Part shown: in pieces, positions 40,713-50,124 of the stretch
Layout of the letters: each line of letters opens with the position of its first letter
How positions within the stretch are numbered: the stretch's first letter is position 1
DNA from: Aquimarina sp. Aq107
Lineage (GTDB): Bacteria > Bacteroidota > Bacteroidia > Flavobacteriales > Flavobacteriaceae
Length of the DNA: 64,000 nucleotides
Reading direction: 5' to 3'
Assembly (NCBI RefSeq): GCF_943733665.1
Contig: NZ_OX030782.1
Coordinates: forward strand, 1,762,501 to 1,826,500
Notes under the pieces: model-generated
What the model saw: only the letters and a program-made list of their open reading frames with translations
Told to the model about the DNA's origin: nothing
Database searches by the model: none
Program-made: the position numbers and the translations under genes

Positions 40713-40753
40713 AATGTTTTTGAATATAGAATGTAAAGTAAAAAAAGAGATCA

Positions 40754-41596
40754 ATGAATTGTAGAAATTGTGGAAATATCTTATCTGATGATGCTGATTA
40801 CTGTCAATCTTGTGGTGCGAAAGTAATAAGAGAACGGATTACATTAAAAGGATTAAAAAGTGATTTTTTTAGTAATGTTCTGGGGTTAGATAATCTTTTT
40901 ATTAGAACATTAATTCATTTTGTGACTTCCCCAGATAAAGTTATTTCAGAATATATTTCGGGAACAAGAAAACGATATATAAACCCATTTGCCTTTCTGG
41001 TGATCGGAACTGCTGTTGCTACATTTGTTTTTAACTTTTTTTCTGATGATTATAGTGAATTAATGCTTGCTACTCAAACGGAATCTTTTTATGAATCATT
41101 GTTCTCTATGTCAAACCCCGATATAGAAAAAAACACTGTAGAATATCAAGAAAAATACTTGGAGTACAAAAAAGAACAGGCTGAAGCTAATAAAATTACC
41201 CAAAGTTTTATGCTTAAATATTTTAACCTGATTGCTTTCGTATTGATTCCTTTTTATACGTTTTTGGCATTAATGGTGTTTGGTAAAAAGAAGTTCAATT
41301 ATGGAGAGCATTTAGTTATAAACTCCTATTTATTAGGGTTTGGATTATTTTCCGGAACGCTGTTCTTTTTACTAGGGTTATTATTTAATCCATCAATCTA
41401 TTTTGTGAGCACTTTGGTAATTATATTTTACTATTTGTTTACTTATAAGAAATTATGTAGCTATAGTACTGGGCAAACGATTCTTAAACTGTTAAGATTT
41501 GTAGTGGTATTGATACTTTCAGTAATAGTTTTCTTTGTACTAGCTATTATGTTAGGTGTTATAATAACATTTGCGAAAGCAATGATTTTCGGATAA
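40754..41596 (+). CDS. zinc-ribbon membrane protein (DUF3667-like) inside the his operon
   Basis: A 280-aa protein with an N-terminal zinc ribbon (Cys3, Cys6, Cys17, Cys20: MNCRNCGNIL then YCQSCGAKV) followed by a DUF3667-like segment (DFFSNVLGLDNLFIRTLIHFVTSPDKVISEYISGTRKRYINPFAF) and four to five membrane helices to the C-terminus. DUF3667 proteins have no known enzyme role. It lies 41 bases after hisD and 21 before hisC on the same strand, so it is co-transcribed with histidine genes, though no biochemical link is known. Either a neutral insertion or a membrane partner. Confidence 0.78.
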   Translation: MNCRNCGNILSDDADYCQSCGAKVIRERITLKGLKSDFFSNVLGLDNLFIRTLIHFVTSPDKVISEYISGTRKRYINPFAFLVIGTAVATFVFNFFSDDYSELMLATQTESFYESLFSMSNPDIEKNTVEYQEKYLEYKKEQAEANKITQSFMLKYFNLIAFVLIPFYTFLALMVFGKKKFNYGEHLVINSYLLGFGLFSGTLFFLLGLLFNPSIYFVSTLVIIFYYLFTYKKLCSYSTGQTILKLLRFVVVLILSVIVFFVLAIMLGVIITFAKAMIFG

Positions 41597-41617
41597 CTTA
41601 TAGAATGTTAAGAAGTA

Positions 41618-42667
41618 ATGAAACAATTAAATTTCAACATAAATAATATAATACGTGAAAACGTTAAAGGGCTAAAACCATATTCTTCAGCACGTGATGA
41701 GTATGTTTCTGATGGTTCTGCAATGATCTTCTTGGATGCCAATGAAAATCCATATGAAAATGGAGTAAATAGATATCCTGATCCACAACAGCGTAGTTTA
41801 AAAGAGGTGTTAGCTGCACAAAAGGGAGTTGATACAAATAATATATTATTAGGAAATGGAAGTGACGAGGTATTAGATCTTTTATTTAGGGCTTTTTGCG
41901 AACCTAAAGTTGATAATGTTATTACGTTACCACCTACCTATGGTATGTATAATGTATTAGCTAACACCAACGATGTTCAGAATAAAAAAGTTCTTTTAAA
42001 TGATAATTTTGAACCTAATGTTTCTAAAATATTAGATACAGTTGACCAGCAAACAAAGATCATATTTTTATGTTCTCCTAATAACCCTACAGGGAATTCT
42101 TTTTCAGAAGATAGTATAGCCCAAATTTTAGAAAATTTCAAAGGGTTGGTAGTTATAGATGAAGCGTATATTGATTTCTCTTCTAAAAAAAGTTGGATAC
42201 TTAAAATTAGCGAATACCCAAACCTAGTAATAACACAGACGTTATCAAAAGCATATGGAATGGCAGGGATCAGACTAGGATTGTGTTATGCTTCAGAAGA
42301 AATTATTAATATACTTAACAAAATTAAGCCTCCTTATAATGTTAATGAGTTAACGCAGAAAAGGGCGTTGGATAGAGTTAAAGACGTTAATAAGATTAAA
42401 GAAGAAGTAGCTAATATTTTAAAGGAGAGAGATTTTATGATAGATTCCTTAGAAGATATTCAGTTTGTAAAAGAAATTTATAAAACCGATGCTAATTTTG
42501 TATTGATTCAAGTAGATAATGCAAATGTACGATATGATCAATTGTTAAAACAAGGAATTGTAATTCGTAATCGTACAACACAACCATTATGTGAAAATAC
42601 ACTTAGATTAACAGTAGGAACTAATCAAGAAAACAAGAAGTTAATAGAAGCTTTAAAAAGTATATAA
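41618..42667 (+). CDS. hisC: histidinol-phosphate aminotransferase
   Basis: A 349-aa PLP-dependent class II aminotransferase. It converts imidazole-acetol phosphate and glutamate to histidinol phosphate. Motifs: LDANENPYENGVNRYPDPQQ at the start, GNGSDEVLDLLFRAF, FLCSPNNPTGN, VIDEAYIDFS and TLSKAYGMAGIRLGL with the PLP Lys in the S-K. Length fits the family (about 350). It is 21 bases after the DUF3667 gene and 42 before hisB. Its substrate choice is secured by neighbours. Confidence 0.95.
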   Translation: MKQLNFNINNIIRENVKGLKPYSSARDEYVSDGSAMIFLDANENPYENGVNRYPDPQQRSLKEVLAAQKGVDTNNILLGNGSDEVLDLLFRAFCEPKVDNVITLPPTYGMYNVLANTNDVQNKKVLLNDNFEPNVSKILDTVDQQTKIIFLCSPNNPTGNSFSEDSIAQILENFKGLVVIDEAYIDFSSKKSWILKISEYPNLVITQTLSKAYGMAGIRLGLCYASEEIINILNKIKPPYNVNELTQKRALDRVKDVNKIKEEVANILKERDFMIDSLEDIQFVKEIYKTDANFVLIQVDNANVRYDQLLKQGIVIRNRTTQPLCENTLRLTVGTNQENKKLIEALKSI

Positions 42668-42709
42668 ATTCTGTTCTTAATGAATAAGAATTGCAAAAAA
42701 TAAATTAAG

Positions 42710-43849
42710 ATGAAGAAAGTATTATTTATAGATAGAGATGGTACATTGGTGTTGGAACCACCTGTAGATTATCAATTAGATAGTTTGGAGAAGTTAGAGT
42801 TCTACCCAAAGGTTTTTCAATATATGGCTAAAATAGCGGACGAATTGGATTATGAATTGGTGATGGTAACCAATCAAGATGGATTAGGAACTGATTCTTT
42901 TCCAGAAGATACTTTTTGGCCAGCACATAATAAGGTAATGACTGCATTCGAAAAAGAAGGAGTGGTGTTTAATGCTGTTCATATTGATAAAACTTTTCCT
43001 CATGAAAATGCGGATACTCGTAAGCCACGAACAGGTTTATTAACGGAGTATTTTGATAAGGAAAAATACGATCTAGAAAACTCATTTGTTTTAGGAGATA
43101 GAATTACGGATATGGAGTTGGCAAAAAATCTTGGAGCTAAAGGGATTTTCTTATCTGAAGATCCAGAGCTTGGAGCAGATGAAATAGAAACTGATACAAA
43201 AGCCATTTCAGAAAGTATTGTATTAAAATCAACAGATTGGAAGGAAATTTATGAGTTTTTAAAGTTAGAAGATCGAGTAGCAGAGATTACTAGAGATACG
43301 AACGAAACTAAAATTTATATCAAGTTGAATTTAGATGGTTCTGGTAAAAATGATATATCAACTGGATTACATTTCTTTGACCATATGCTAGATCAGATTG
43401 GACGTCATGGAGCAATGAATTTAACAGTGAAAGTGGATGGAGATTTACACGTAGATGAACATCATACTATAGAAGATACTATGATTGCTTTAGGGGAGTT
43501 GTTTTCTAAAACTCTAGGTAATAAATTAGGTATCGAACGTTATGGGTTTTGCTTGCCAATGGATGATTGTTTAGCACAGGCAGCAGTTGATTTTGGAGGT
43601 CGTCCTTGGTTGGTTTGGGATGCTAATTTTAAACGTGAAAAAATAGGGGATATGCCAACAGAAATGTTTTTTCATCTTTTTAAATCTTTTACAGATGGTG
43701 CCAAGTGTAATTTAAATATCAAAGCCGAAGGAGAAAATGAACATCATAAAATAGAAGGAATATTTAAGGCATTTGCTAAAGCGATGAAAATGGCGGTAAA
43801 AAGAGATGCAAATAAAATGTTTTTACCAAGTACCAAAGGAATGTTATAA
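42710..43849 (+). CDS. hisB: bifunctional histidinol-phosphatase / imidazoleglycerol-phosphate dehydratase
   Basis: A 379-aa fusion. Residues 1–170 are a HAD-type phosphatase ([11 protein letters not shown] with the nucleophile Asp, then [14 protein letters not shown] and [15 protein letters not shown]). Residues about 190–379 are IGP dehydratase with [30 protein letters not shown] and the C-terminal [18 protein letters not shown], the manganese-binding His/Glu sets. Both enzyme activities are therefore provided by one gene, as in gamma-proteobacteria and most Bacteroidetes. Fifth enzyme gene counting from the operon start. Confidence 0.95.
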   Translation: MKKVLFIDRDGTLVLEPPVDYQLDSLEKLEFYPKVFQYMAKIADELDYELVMVTNQDGLGTDSFPEDTFWPAHNKVMTAFEKEGVVFNAVHIDKTFPHENADTRKPRTGLLTEYFDKEKYDLENSFVLGDRITDMELAKNLGAKGIFLSEDPELGADEIETDTKAISESIVLKSTDWKEIYEFLKLEDRVAEITRDTNETKIYIKLNLDGSGKNDISTGLHFFDHMLDQIGRHGAMNLTVKVDGDLHVDEHHTIEDTMIALGELFSKTLGNKLGIERYGFCLPMDDCLAQAAVDFGGRPWLVWDANFKREKIGDMPTEMFFHLFKSFTDGAKCNLNIKAEGENEHHKIEGIFKAFAKAMKMAVKRDANKMFLPSTKGML

Positions 43850-43875
43850 CAAATAAAATTGTATAATTTAAAAGG

Positions 43876-43894
43876 TCTTGAATCAAGTTCAGGA
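43876..43894. repeat. short hairpin repeat before hisH (TCAAG-loop family)
   Basis: TCTTGAA and TTCAGGA (7-bp arms with one G·T) enclose TCAAG. The element ends 10 bases before the hisH ATG. A sister hairpin with CTTGA, the complement of this loop, is at 46532–46550. Confidence 0.55.
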
Positions 43895-43903
43895 TGCAAT
43901 AAT

Positions 43904-44497
43904 ATGAAGATAGTAATTATAAATTACGGAGCAGGAAATATTCAATCGATCAAATTTGCGATTCAACGATTGGGATATGAAGCTGTCTTAAGTGATGACC
44001 CTCAAGAAATAAAATCTGCAGATAAACTGATTTTCCCTGGAGTAGGAGAAGCGAGCAGTGCTATGAGTAAGTTAAAAGATTCTGGTTTAGATACCTTGGT
44101 CCCACAATTAAAGCAACCAGTTTTAGGAATTTGTTTAGGGATGCAATTGATGTGTAATTACACAGAAGAAGGTGATACTAAAGGTTTGGGTATTTTTCAT
44201 ACGGATGTGGTAAAGTTTAATCACGGAGTAAAAGTTCCTCAAATAGGATGGAATCAAATAGAGTCATTAAGTTCTGCCTTATTTAGTGGAGTAGAAGAGA
44301 AGGAGTATATCTATTTAGTTCATAGTTATTATGCTCCTATAATGGAAGAAACCATTGCACAATCTACTTACGGAGTAACTTATAGTACAGCTTTACAGAA
44401 AGATAATTTCTACGGAACTCAATTTCATCCAGAAAAGAGTAGTGATGCGGGAGAGAAGATTTTAAAAAACTTTTTAGAGTTAAAAATTAATAACTAA
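43904..44497 (+). CDS. hisH: imidazole glycerol phosphate synthase, glutaminase subunit
   Basis: I start at ATG 43904 (197 aa, MKIVIINYGAGNIQSI); an earlier TTG at 43859 would run through a hairpin repeat. It supplies ammonia from glutamine to HisF. The class-I amidotransferase triad is complete: nucleophile Cys in GICLGMQLM (around residue 78), His and Glu in QFHPEKSSD near the C-terminus. The usual partner hisF is at 45766, separated by hisA and a DinB-like gene. Length is near the family norm of 200. Confidence 0.94.
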   Translation: MKIVIINYGAGNIQSIKFAIQRLGYEAVLSDDPQEIKSADKLIFPGVGEASSAMSKLKDSGLDTLVPQLKQPVLGICLGMQLMCNYTEEGDTKGLGIFHTDVVKFNHGVKVPQIGWNQIESLSSALFSGVEEKEYIYLVHSYYAPIMEETIAQSTYGVTYSTALQKDNFYGTQFHPEKSSDAGEKILKNFLELKINN

Positions 44498-44514
44498 TAA
44501 TTATAAAATAAAGC

Positions 44515-45243
44515 ATGAGGATCATACCTGCAATAGATATCATTGACGGAAAGTGTGTTCGCCTTTCTAAAGGAGATTATGATACTAAAAAAATATATAA
44601 TGAAAATCCATTAGAAGTAGCCAAAGAATTTGAGGCTCATGGAATTCAATATTTACATTTAGTTGATCTAGATGGTGCAAAATCTAAGCATATAGTAAAT
44701 CATAAGGTGTTAGACCAAATAGCTTCTAAAACAGGTTTAAAAATTGATTTTGGAGGAGGTTTAAAAACAGATGAAGATTTAAAAATAGCTTTTGATAGTG
44801 GTGCAAATCAAATTACTGGTGGTAGTATTGCTGTAAAGAATCCTGATATTTTTAAATCTTGGTTACAAAAATTCGGGAGTGATAAAATTATTTTAGGAGC
44901 AGATGCACAACATGAAAAAATCGCAGTAAGTGGTTGGTTAGAAGAAAGTGATAAAGAGCTAGTTCCGTTTGTTAAAGAATATAAAAAAGAGGGCGTGTCC
45001 TATGTGATTTGTACAGATATTAGTAAAGATGGAATGTTAGAAGGGCCTTCTTTTGATTTGTATAGAAAAATGTTGAACGAAATAGGAGATATAAAGCTAA
45101 TTGCTTCTGGAGGGATTTCAACTTTTGATGAATTACCAAAATTGGCTGAAATTGGATGCGAAGGAACAATTATAGGAAAAGCAATTTATGAGAATCGAAT
45201 AAGTTTAAAACAATTAGAGAATTATATTCTTCAAAAAAGTTAA
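44515..45243 (+). CDS. hisA: phosphoribosylformimino-5-aminoimidazole carboxamide ribotide isomerase
   Basis: A 242-aa TIM-barrel that performs the Amadori rearrangement of ProFAR. Family signatures: [23 protein letters not shown] at the N-terminus with the catalytic Asp8-type residue, [33 protein letters not shown], and [31 protein letters not shown] for phosphate binding. The second catalytic Asp is in [13 protein letters not shown]. Related to HisF by ancient duplication. It is 17 bases after hisH and 6 before the DinB-like gene. Confidence 0.95.
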   Translation: MRIIPAIDIIDGKCVRLSKGDYDTKKIYNENPLEVAKEFEAHGIQYLHLVDLDGAKSKHIVNHKVLDQIASKTGLKIDFGGGLKTDEDLKIAFDSGANQITGGSIAVKNPDIFKSWLQKFGSDKIILGADAQHEKIAVSGWLEESDKELVPFVKEYKKEGVSYVICTDISKDGMLEGPSFDLYRKMLNEIGDIKLIASGGISTFDELPKLAEIGCEGTIIGKAIYENRISLKQLENYILQKS

Positions 45244-45249
45244 TAAACA

Positions 45250-45765
45250 ATGAATGAGGAAATATCACAAGAGTTTAAGGAGCAAATCTCCTATAGATTG
45301 GATGAAAGTCTTAGGATGATTACTATTAGTTTTGATCAACTTTCTGAAGATGATATATGGAAAAGGTTTAATCAATCGTCTAATAGTATCGGAAATTTGA
45401 TACTTCATCTTTGTGGTAATATTACTCAATATGCTATAGCTTCTTTAGGAGGTTTAGAAGATGAAAGAGATAGGGATGCTGAGTTTGAAGCTAAAGAAGG
45501 TTTTTTGAAAGAAGAATTATTACTAAAACTTAATAAGACTGTAGAACAAGCCAAGACAATCTTGTTCGATTGTACTATTTCTGAATTAATGAGAAAACGA
45601 GAAGTGCAAGGGTTTACTTTTTCAGGAATAGGTATAATGATTCACATAACCGAACATTTGTCTTATCATACGGGCCAAATAGCATTTTGGACAAAACAAT
45701 TAAAGAATAAAGATTTAGGTTTTTATGATGGTATGGATCTAAATATAAAAAATAAAGAAAACTAA
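45250..45765 (+). CDS. DinB-like four-helix protein inside the his operon
   Basis: A 171-aa four-helix-bundle protein of the DinB/DUF1572 type. Family features: a first helix with RLDESLRMITISFDQLSEDDIWKRFNQSSNSIGNLILHLCGNITQY, which holds a metal-type His in the H-L-C-G segment, and a C-terminal helix MIHITEHLSYHTGQIAFWTKQ with two further His at the classic spacing. Three His are the usual nickel/zinc ligands of DinB-fold enzymes, such as thiol-dependent transferases. It sits 6 bases after hisA and directly abuts hisF (the next ATG begins at the base after its stop), so it is co-translated; the reason is unknown. Confidence 0.8.
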   Translation: MNEEISQEFKEQISYRLDESLRMITISFDQLSEDDIWKRFNQSSNSIGNLILHLCGNITQYAIASLGGLEDERDRDAEFEAKEGFLKEELLLKLNKTVEQAKTILFDCTISELMRKREVQGFTFSGIGIMIHITEHLSYHTGQIAFWTKQLKNKDLGFYDGMDLNIKNKEN

Positions 45766-46521
45766 ATGTTGACTAAAAGAATTATACCGTGTTTAGATAT
45801 TAAGAACGGCCGAACTGTAAAAGGAGTCAATTTTGTTGATTTAAGAGATGCAGGAGATCCGGTAGAATTAGCGGATGCGTATTCTAAAGCAGGAGCAGAT
45901 GAATTAGTGTTTTTAGATATTTCTGCTACTGAAGAGCGAAGAAAAACACTGGCAAATCTTGTACTTAGGGTTGCAGAAAAAGTGAATATCCCATTTACCG
46001 TAGGGGGAGGGATATCATCTATAGAAGATGTAGATGTTTTGTTGCAAAATGGAGCGGATAAGGTTTCCGTTAATTCGTCTGCAGTAAAAAATCCGCAGCT
46101 TATTAATGAATTAGCAGGAAAATTTGGAAGTCAATGTATTACAGTAGCTATAGATGCTAAACAAATTGATGGGAAATGGATAGTACATTTGGTCGGAGGA
46201 AAAGTACCAACTGAGCTTGATCTATTTGATTGGGCAAAGGAAGTAGAAGAAAGAGGTGCCGGAGAAATTTTATTTACTTCTATGGATAATGATGGAACTA
46301 AAGATGGTTTTGCTAATCAAGCTTTAGCAAGATTATCTACAGAATTAAATATTCCTATAATTGCATCTGGTGGAGCAGGTAATACAAAACATTTTATAGA
46401 TACTTTTAAAGAAGGAAAAGCAGATGCTGCATTAGCAGCAAGTGTTTTTCATTTTAAAGAAATAGAAATAAAAGATTTAAAAGAGGAATTGCGGTTAAAT
46501 GAAATTCCGGTAAGATTATAA
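45766..46521 (+). CDS. hisF: imidazole glycerol phosphate synthase, cyclase subunit
   Basis: A 251-aa TIM-barrel which, with HisH, makes imidazole glycerol phosphate and AICAR. Motifs: [30 protein letters not shown] with catalytic Asp11-type residue, [24 protein letters not shown] and the C-terminal [17 protein letters not shown], with the second Asp in [13 protein letters not shown]. The start is immediately after the DinB stop. Its partner hisH is three genes upstream. Confidence 0.95.
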   Translation: MLTKRIIPCLDIKNGRTVKGVNFVDLRDAGDPVELADAYSKAGADELVFLDISATEERRKTLANLVLRVAEKVNIPFTVGGGISSIEDVDVLLQNGADKVSVNSSAVKNPQLINELAGKFGSQCITVAIDAKQIDGKWIVHLVGGKVPTELDLFDWAKEVEERGAGEILFTSMDNDGTKDGFANQALARLSTELNIPIIASGGAGNTKHFIDTFKEGKADAALAASVFHFKEIEIKDLKEELRLNEIPVRL

Positions 46522-46531
46522 CAAAATATAA

Positions 46532-46550
46532 TTCCAGACTTGATCTGGAA
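46532..46550. repeat. short hairpin repeat before hisIE (TCAAG-loop family)
   Basis: Perfect 7-bp arms TTCCAGA / TCTGGAA around CTTGA, 21 bases before the hisIE ATG. The loop is the reverse complement of the one before hisH, so the two are copies of one family in opposite orientation. Confidence 0.6.
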
Positions 46551-46571
46551 ACCAAAATATAGATTGATAAA

Positions 46572-47168
46572 ATGGAAATAAATTTCAATAAAAATAATGA
46601 TGGACTTGTTCCGGCAATAATTCAAGATGCAACCACTAGAAATGTTTTGATGCTTGGTTATATGAATGAGGAGGCTTACCAGAAAACAATAGAAACTAAA
46701 AAGGTAACTTTTTTTAGCAGAACTAAGAATAGATTATGGACTAAAGGTGAGGAGAGTGGTAATTTTTTGAATCTTGTAGATCTAAAAAATGACTGTGATA
46801 ATGACACCTTGTTAATCCAAGTACACCCAGTGGGTCCAACTTGTCATAAAGGAGATGATACTTGTTGGGCACAGAAAAATGTTCAGTCTTTTGGTTTTTT
46901 GACAGATTTAGAAAACACTATACAGGATAGAAAAGAAAATCAAGATAATGAAAAATCTTATGTAGCATCTCTCTTTAGAAAAGGGATAAATAAAGTTGCT
47001 CAAAAAGTAGGAGAAGAAGCTGTCGAAGTGGTTATAGAAGCTAAGGATGATAACGAAAAGTTGTTCTTAGATGAAAGCGCAGACCTTCTTTTTCATTATT
47101 TAATTTTATTACAAGCTAAAGGTTATAAGCTTAATGATATAGTAAAAGTTCTGAAATCAAGAGGTTAA
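46572..47168 (+). CDS. hisIE: bifunctional phosphoribosyl-AMP cyclohydrolase / phosphoribosyl-ATP pyrophosphatase
   Basis: A 198-aa fusion catalysing steps two and three of the pathway. Residues 1–105 are HisI with VLMLGYMNEEAYQKTIETKKVTFFSRTKNRLWTKGEESGN, the zinc ligands Cys in DLKNDCDNDTLL, and THKGDDTCW-like GPTCHKGDDTCW. Residues about 110–198 are HisE (SYVASLFRKGINKVAQKVGEEAVEVVIEAKD, then DESADLLFHYLILL), the MazG-like pyrophosphohydrolase. Last gene of the operon; no strong terminator is visible after it. With this gene all ten steps of histidine synthesis are covered. Confidence 0.95.
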   Translation: MEINFNKNNDGLVPAIIQDATTRNVLMLGYMNEEAYQKTIETKKVTFFSRTKNRLWTKGEESGNFLNLVDLKNDCDNDTLLIQVHPVGPTCHKGDDTCWAQKNVQSFGFLTDLENTIQDRKENQDNEKSYVASLFRKGINKVAQKVGEEAVEVVIEAKDDNEKLFLDESADLLFHYLILLQAKGYKLNDIVKVLKSRG

Positions 47169-47228
47169 AGATGTAGATGAAGATTAGTTTTATAGGGAAA
47201 TCATGGTGTTTTTTTTTACATATTTTTA

Positions 47229-47236
47229 TAATTTCG
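47229..47236 (+). promoter_or_regulatory. possible -7 box for the T9SS type-B operon
   Basis: TAATTTCG (7 of 8 to TAnnTTTG) 90 bases before the TTG start at 47326. T-rich sequence but no clear TTG precedes it. Weak evidence. Confidence 0.3.
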
Positions 47237-47325
47237 CCGAGCTTTTGAATCTTAGTCAATTTTTATTTCATTTTGACCGGTAACAAAAAGTGTAAAAATG
47301 ATACTTACGGATAAACTAATTGATT

Positions 47326-50121
47326 TTGAAACAAAATTACACAAAACTACTTTTCATTTTATTAATATTTTTTGGCAGTATTGGGGAGGTTTTTTCTCAA
47401 TGTAGCCAAGAACAAATGATAACCATTTGTGATATGGAGACTATCGATTTCGATGTCGATGGTATTCCAGATGGTATTATTAATTTGTATGATGAAACAG
47501 GTATCGTACCGGAATCAGGAGATTTTTGGGAATCTACAGGAATAGAAGAAGGTGAAGAAGGAATAGAAGCTTCTGGAGTTTTAAGATTATGGCAGTTAAG
47601 AAATGCTTCTGATGGTTATTTTTTTGAACTTAAAAATCCGAATTGTCCAGATGACTACAGAGTTAGAGTTAATGTCAAACTTGGTCCGTATGCTGGTATA
47701 GCAGCAACAACAGGTTTCTTTCCTGTTTGTGATAATGATGATATTTGTACAGCTGGATTTGAAATAGATATAAACCTTTTTGACACATTAGAATCAAGAG
47801 AGGGATTCGCTCTTCCTCATTTAAATGGGATGTGGACTTATACAGGCTCTTTACCTTCTAATACGTATATTCTAAACGGCCCAAACTTTGGTACTACCAT
47901 TGATAATAATGGCGGTTTCCCTGTTGATAGTGAAGATTTTAGTTTTAGATATACAGTTGCTAATGTGGATACTTGTATTACTGAATTTGTTGATGTTCAG
48001 GTAACTGTAGTAAGACCGGTTACAGCTGGGTATGGATCATCATTCTCGATTTGTGAAGGTGATATTGGATCATGGGATATGGATATTAATTTATTTGATG
48101 ACCGATTTTTAAATGGAGAAGAATTAGGTGGAAGTTGGGAAGACGATGATAATACGGGCCAAATTACAAGTGCTACGGATGCAGTAATTAATTTGAAAGA
48201 GGTCTATGATGCGTTTAGAGCTTCTCCAGAATATGTTCCAGGTTTTAGTTGTATAGATTTTAGTTATACCTATAAGATCAACAGTAGATCTCCAATATGT
48301 CCTAATGACGAAGAAACGGTAATGTTTGTTATATATGAAGAGTTAAGGCCATTTGCTCCACAGAATTCTGTGGAAGAAATTTGTCCTAATTCGTCTCCGG
48401 CTCAAATTAACCTTTTTGATTTACTTGAGTTTGAACCCGGTTACGTTTATACGGATGGTTCATTAGTGGATGATTTTGCGTATTGGACATTTCTTGGTGG
48501 TATTCCTTTCAATGGTGATCTTAATTTAGAAAATAATTTAAATGATACACCAGAAGATGAACAACATTTAGGACCAATTACTATTGTGGGGGCCAGACCA
48601 GGGAGTTATAGATTTAGATACGATGTGGTTCCTAGACAAAGCTGTGGTGCAACATTTTCTTATTCTGGTGATGTTTGTCAGCCTATTAGTATAGAGAGCA
48701 ACCCTTGTCCTACTATTTCTACTATAGTTACAATTGTAATTTTACCTCATGATTATGCAGGAGAAGATACTTTAGATCTAATTATATGTAAGACAGATGC
48801 CAATCAATATAGTTTAAGAAGTTTATTAAACTCAGATGGACGAACTATAGAAGAAGGGATTTGGACAGATAATAATAATGGGGGTAACGTAGTTGATGAT
48901 TTATTCTTGGTTCCTGAAGAAATTAATGACCCAATTTCGTATTCCTTTACACATACAACAACGAACCCTTCTGGGTGTGTTGATGAAGCTTTATTAGAGT
49001 TTACAATTTATAAAGAAGCAAATGCTGGAGCAGGAAGTGGTACCGCTACATCACTATGTTCAGATAATTTAACGGTAACACTTTTCAATCTTTTAGAAGG
49101 TAATCCTGATCCAACAGGAACGTGGATTGGACCTTTTGGTTATATGTCACCAGATCATCTAGGTGTTTTTGATGCTTCAGATAATACACTACCAATTCTA
49201 GGTCCGGGAGATTATGTATATACTGTTGGAGGTAATGTTGGTTGTAGTTCTCAAGATCAAGCAACAGTAACTATAGCTATTGTAGAACCAGTAGAGATTG
49301 GTAATGATAGAAGTGATTCTTTTTGTGAAATTGATGGACGTGTTAACTTATTTACAATTTTAGATAATAATACACCAAGAACCGGAACTTTTCAGGATAT
49401 AGAAAATACAGGTGCTTTAACTTCAGATGGAGTGGTAGAGTTTGATTTATTACCAAATCCCGATAATGAGGTTAATAAGATTTATAATTTTAGATACGTA
49501 ATTCCTAACACAGCACCTTGTAATGAATCTTCATTAAATGTAGAAGTACAAATCATAGATTTACCAGAACCGAATGTGACGGATCAAGAATTCTGTATTC
49601 TTGATGGTAAAAGATTAGATGATATCGAGGTGGATGTATTAAATTATAATTGGTATCCTACATTAGAAAGTGATATGCCTATTATTGATAATCCATTACT
49701 TTTTGATAATCAAATATATTATATCGCAACTGTAGATGCTGATAATTGCGAGTCAGAAAGAGTAACCGTTGCTGTTAATATTCTTAATATGGGTGAGCGA
49801 TTCTCTAATGGTGATATATGCGCATTGGATTTCCAAGATGGAGTTTCTCCAGATGGGAATAATCAAAATGATACTTTTGATTTGTTTATTGAAGATGAGT
49901 TTAATATCCCAGTTGCTTTTCCGGATTTTGATTTGAAGATATATAACAGATACGGAGCAAAAGTATTTGAAGGAAATAGAAATACTGAGGAGTTCCGGGG
50001 AGAAAGTAATGTTTCTATTCGATTGGGAGATGATTTACCATCTGGAACCTATTTCTACATTTTTACACCAAACTTTGAAAACAATTTTCCTATTCAAGGA
50101 AGCTTTTACCTAAGCAGATAA
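47326..50121 (+). CDS. large surface protein with T9SS type-B (gliding-motility) C-terminal domain
   Basis: A 931-aa exported protein. No ATG precedes the signal peptide: the frame has only TTG (47320 or 47326), and I choose 47326, giving MKQNYTKLLFILLIFFGSIG with cleavage after FSQ. Residues 30–830 are tandem Cys-containing beta modules (each about 80–110 aa, patterns like VTVVRPVTAG, NLFDLLEF and F-x-Y-x-V). The last 90 residues form the CHU_C/T9SS type-B domain: FSNGDICALDFQDGVSPDGNNQND, then DFDLKIYNRYGAKVFEG and GTYFYIFTP, ending FYLSR. Stop is 3 bases before the PorP/SprF gene. It likely acts as an adhesin or gliding-associated filament. Confidence 0.88.
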   Translation: MKQNYTKLLFILLIFFGSIGEVFSQCSQEQMITICDMETIDFDVDGIPDGIINLYDETGIVPESGDFWESTGIEEGEEGIEASGVLRLWQLRNASDGYFFELKNPNCPDDYRVRVNVKLGPYAGIAATTGFFPVCDNDDICTAGFEIDINLFDTLESREGFALPHLNGMWTYTGSLPSNTYILNGPNFGTTIDNNGGFPVDSEDFSFRYTVANVDTCITEFVDVQVTVVRPVTAGYGSSFSICEGDIGSWDMDINLFDDRFLNGEELGGSWEDDDNTGQITSATDAVINLKEVYDAFRASPEYVPGFSCIDFSYTYKINSRSPICPNDEETVMFVIYEELRPFAPQNSVEEICPNSSPAQINLFDLLEFEPGYVYTDGSLVDDFAYWTFLGGIPFNGDLNLENNLNDTPEDEQHLGPITIVGARPGSYRFRYDVVPRQSCGATFSYSGDVCQPISIESNPCPTISTIVTIVILPHDYAGEDTLDLIICKTDANQYSLRSLLNSDGRTIEEGIWTDNNNGGNVVDDLFLVPEEINDPISYSFTHTTTNPSGCVDEALLEFTIYKEANAGAGSGTATSLCSDNLTVTLFNLLEGNPDPTGTWIGPFGYMSPDHLGVFDASDNTLPILGPGDYVYTVGGNVGCSSQDQATVTIAIVEPVEIGNDRSDSFCEIDGRVNLFTILDNNTPRTGTFQDIENTGALTSDGVVEFDLLPNPDNEVNKIYNFRYVIPNTAPCNESSLNVEVQIIDLPEPNVTDQEFCILDGKRLDDIEVDVLNYNWYPTLESDMPIIDNPLLFDNQIYYIATVDADNCESERVTVAVNILNMGERFSNGDICALDFQDGVSPDGNNQNDTFDLFIEDEFNIPVAFPDFDLKIYNRYGAKVFEGNRNTEEFRGESNVSIRLGDDLPSGTYFYIFTPNFENNFPIQGSFYLSR

Positions 50122-50124
50122 ACA

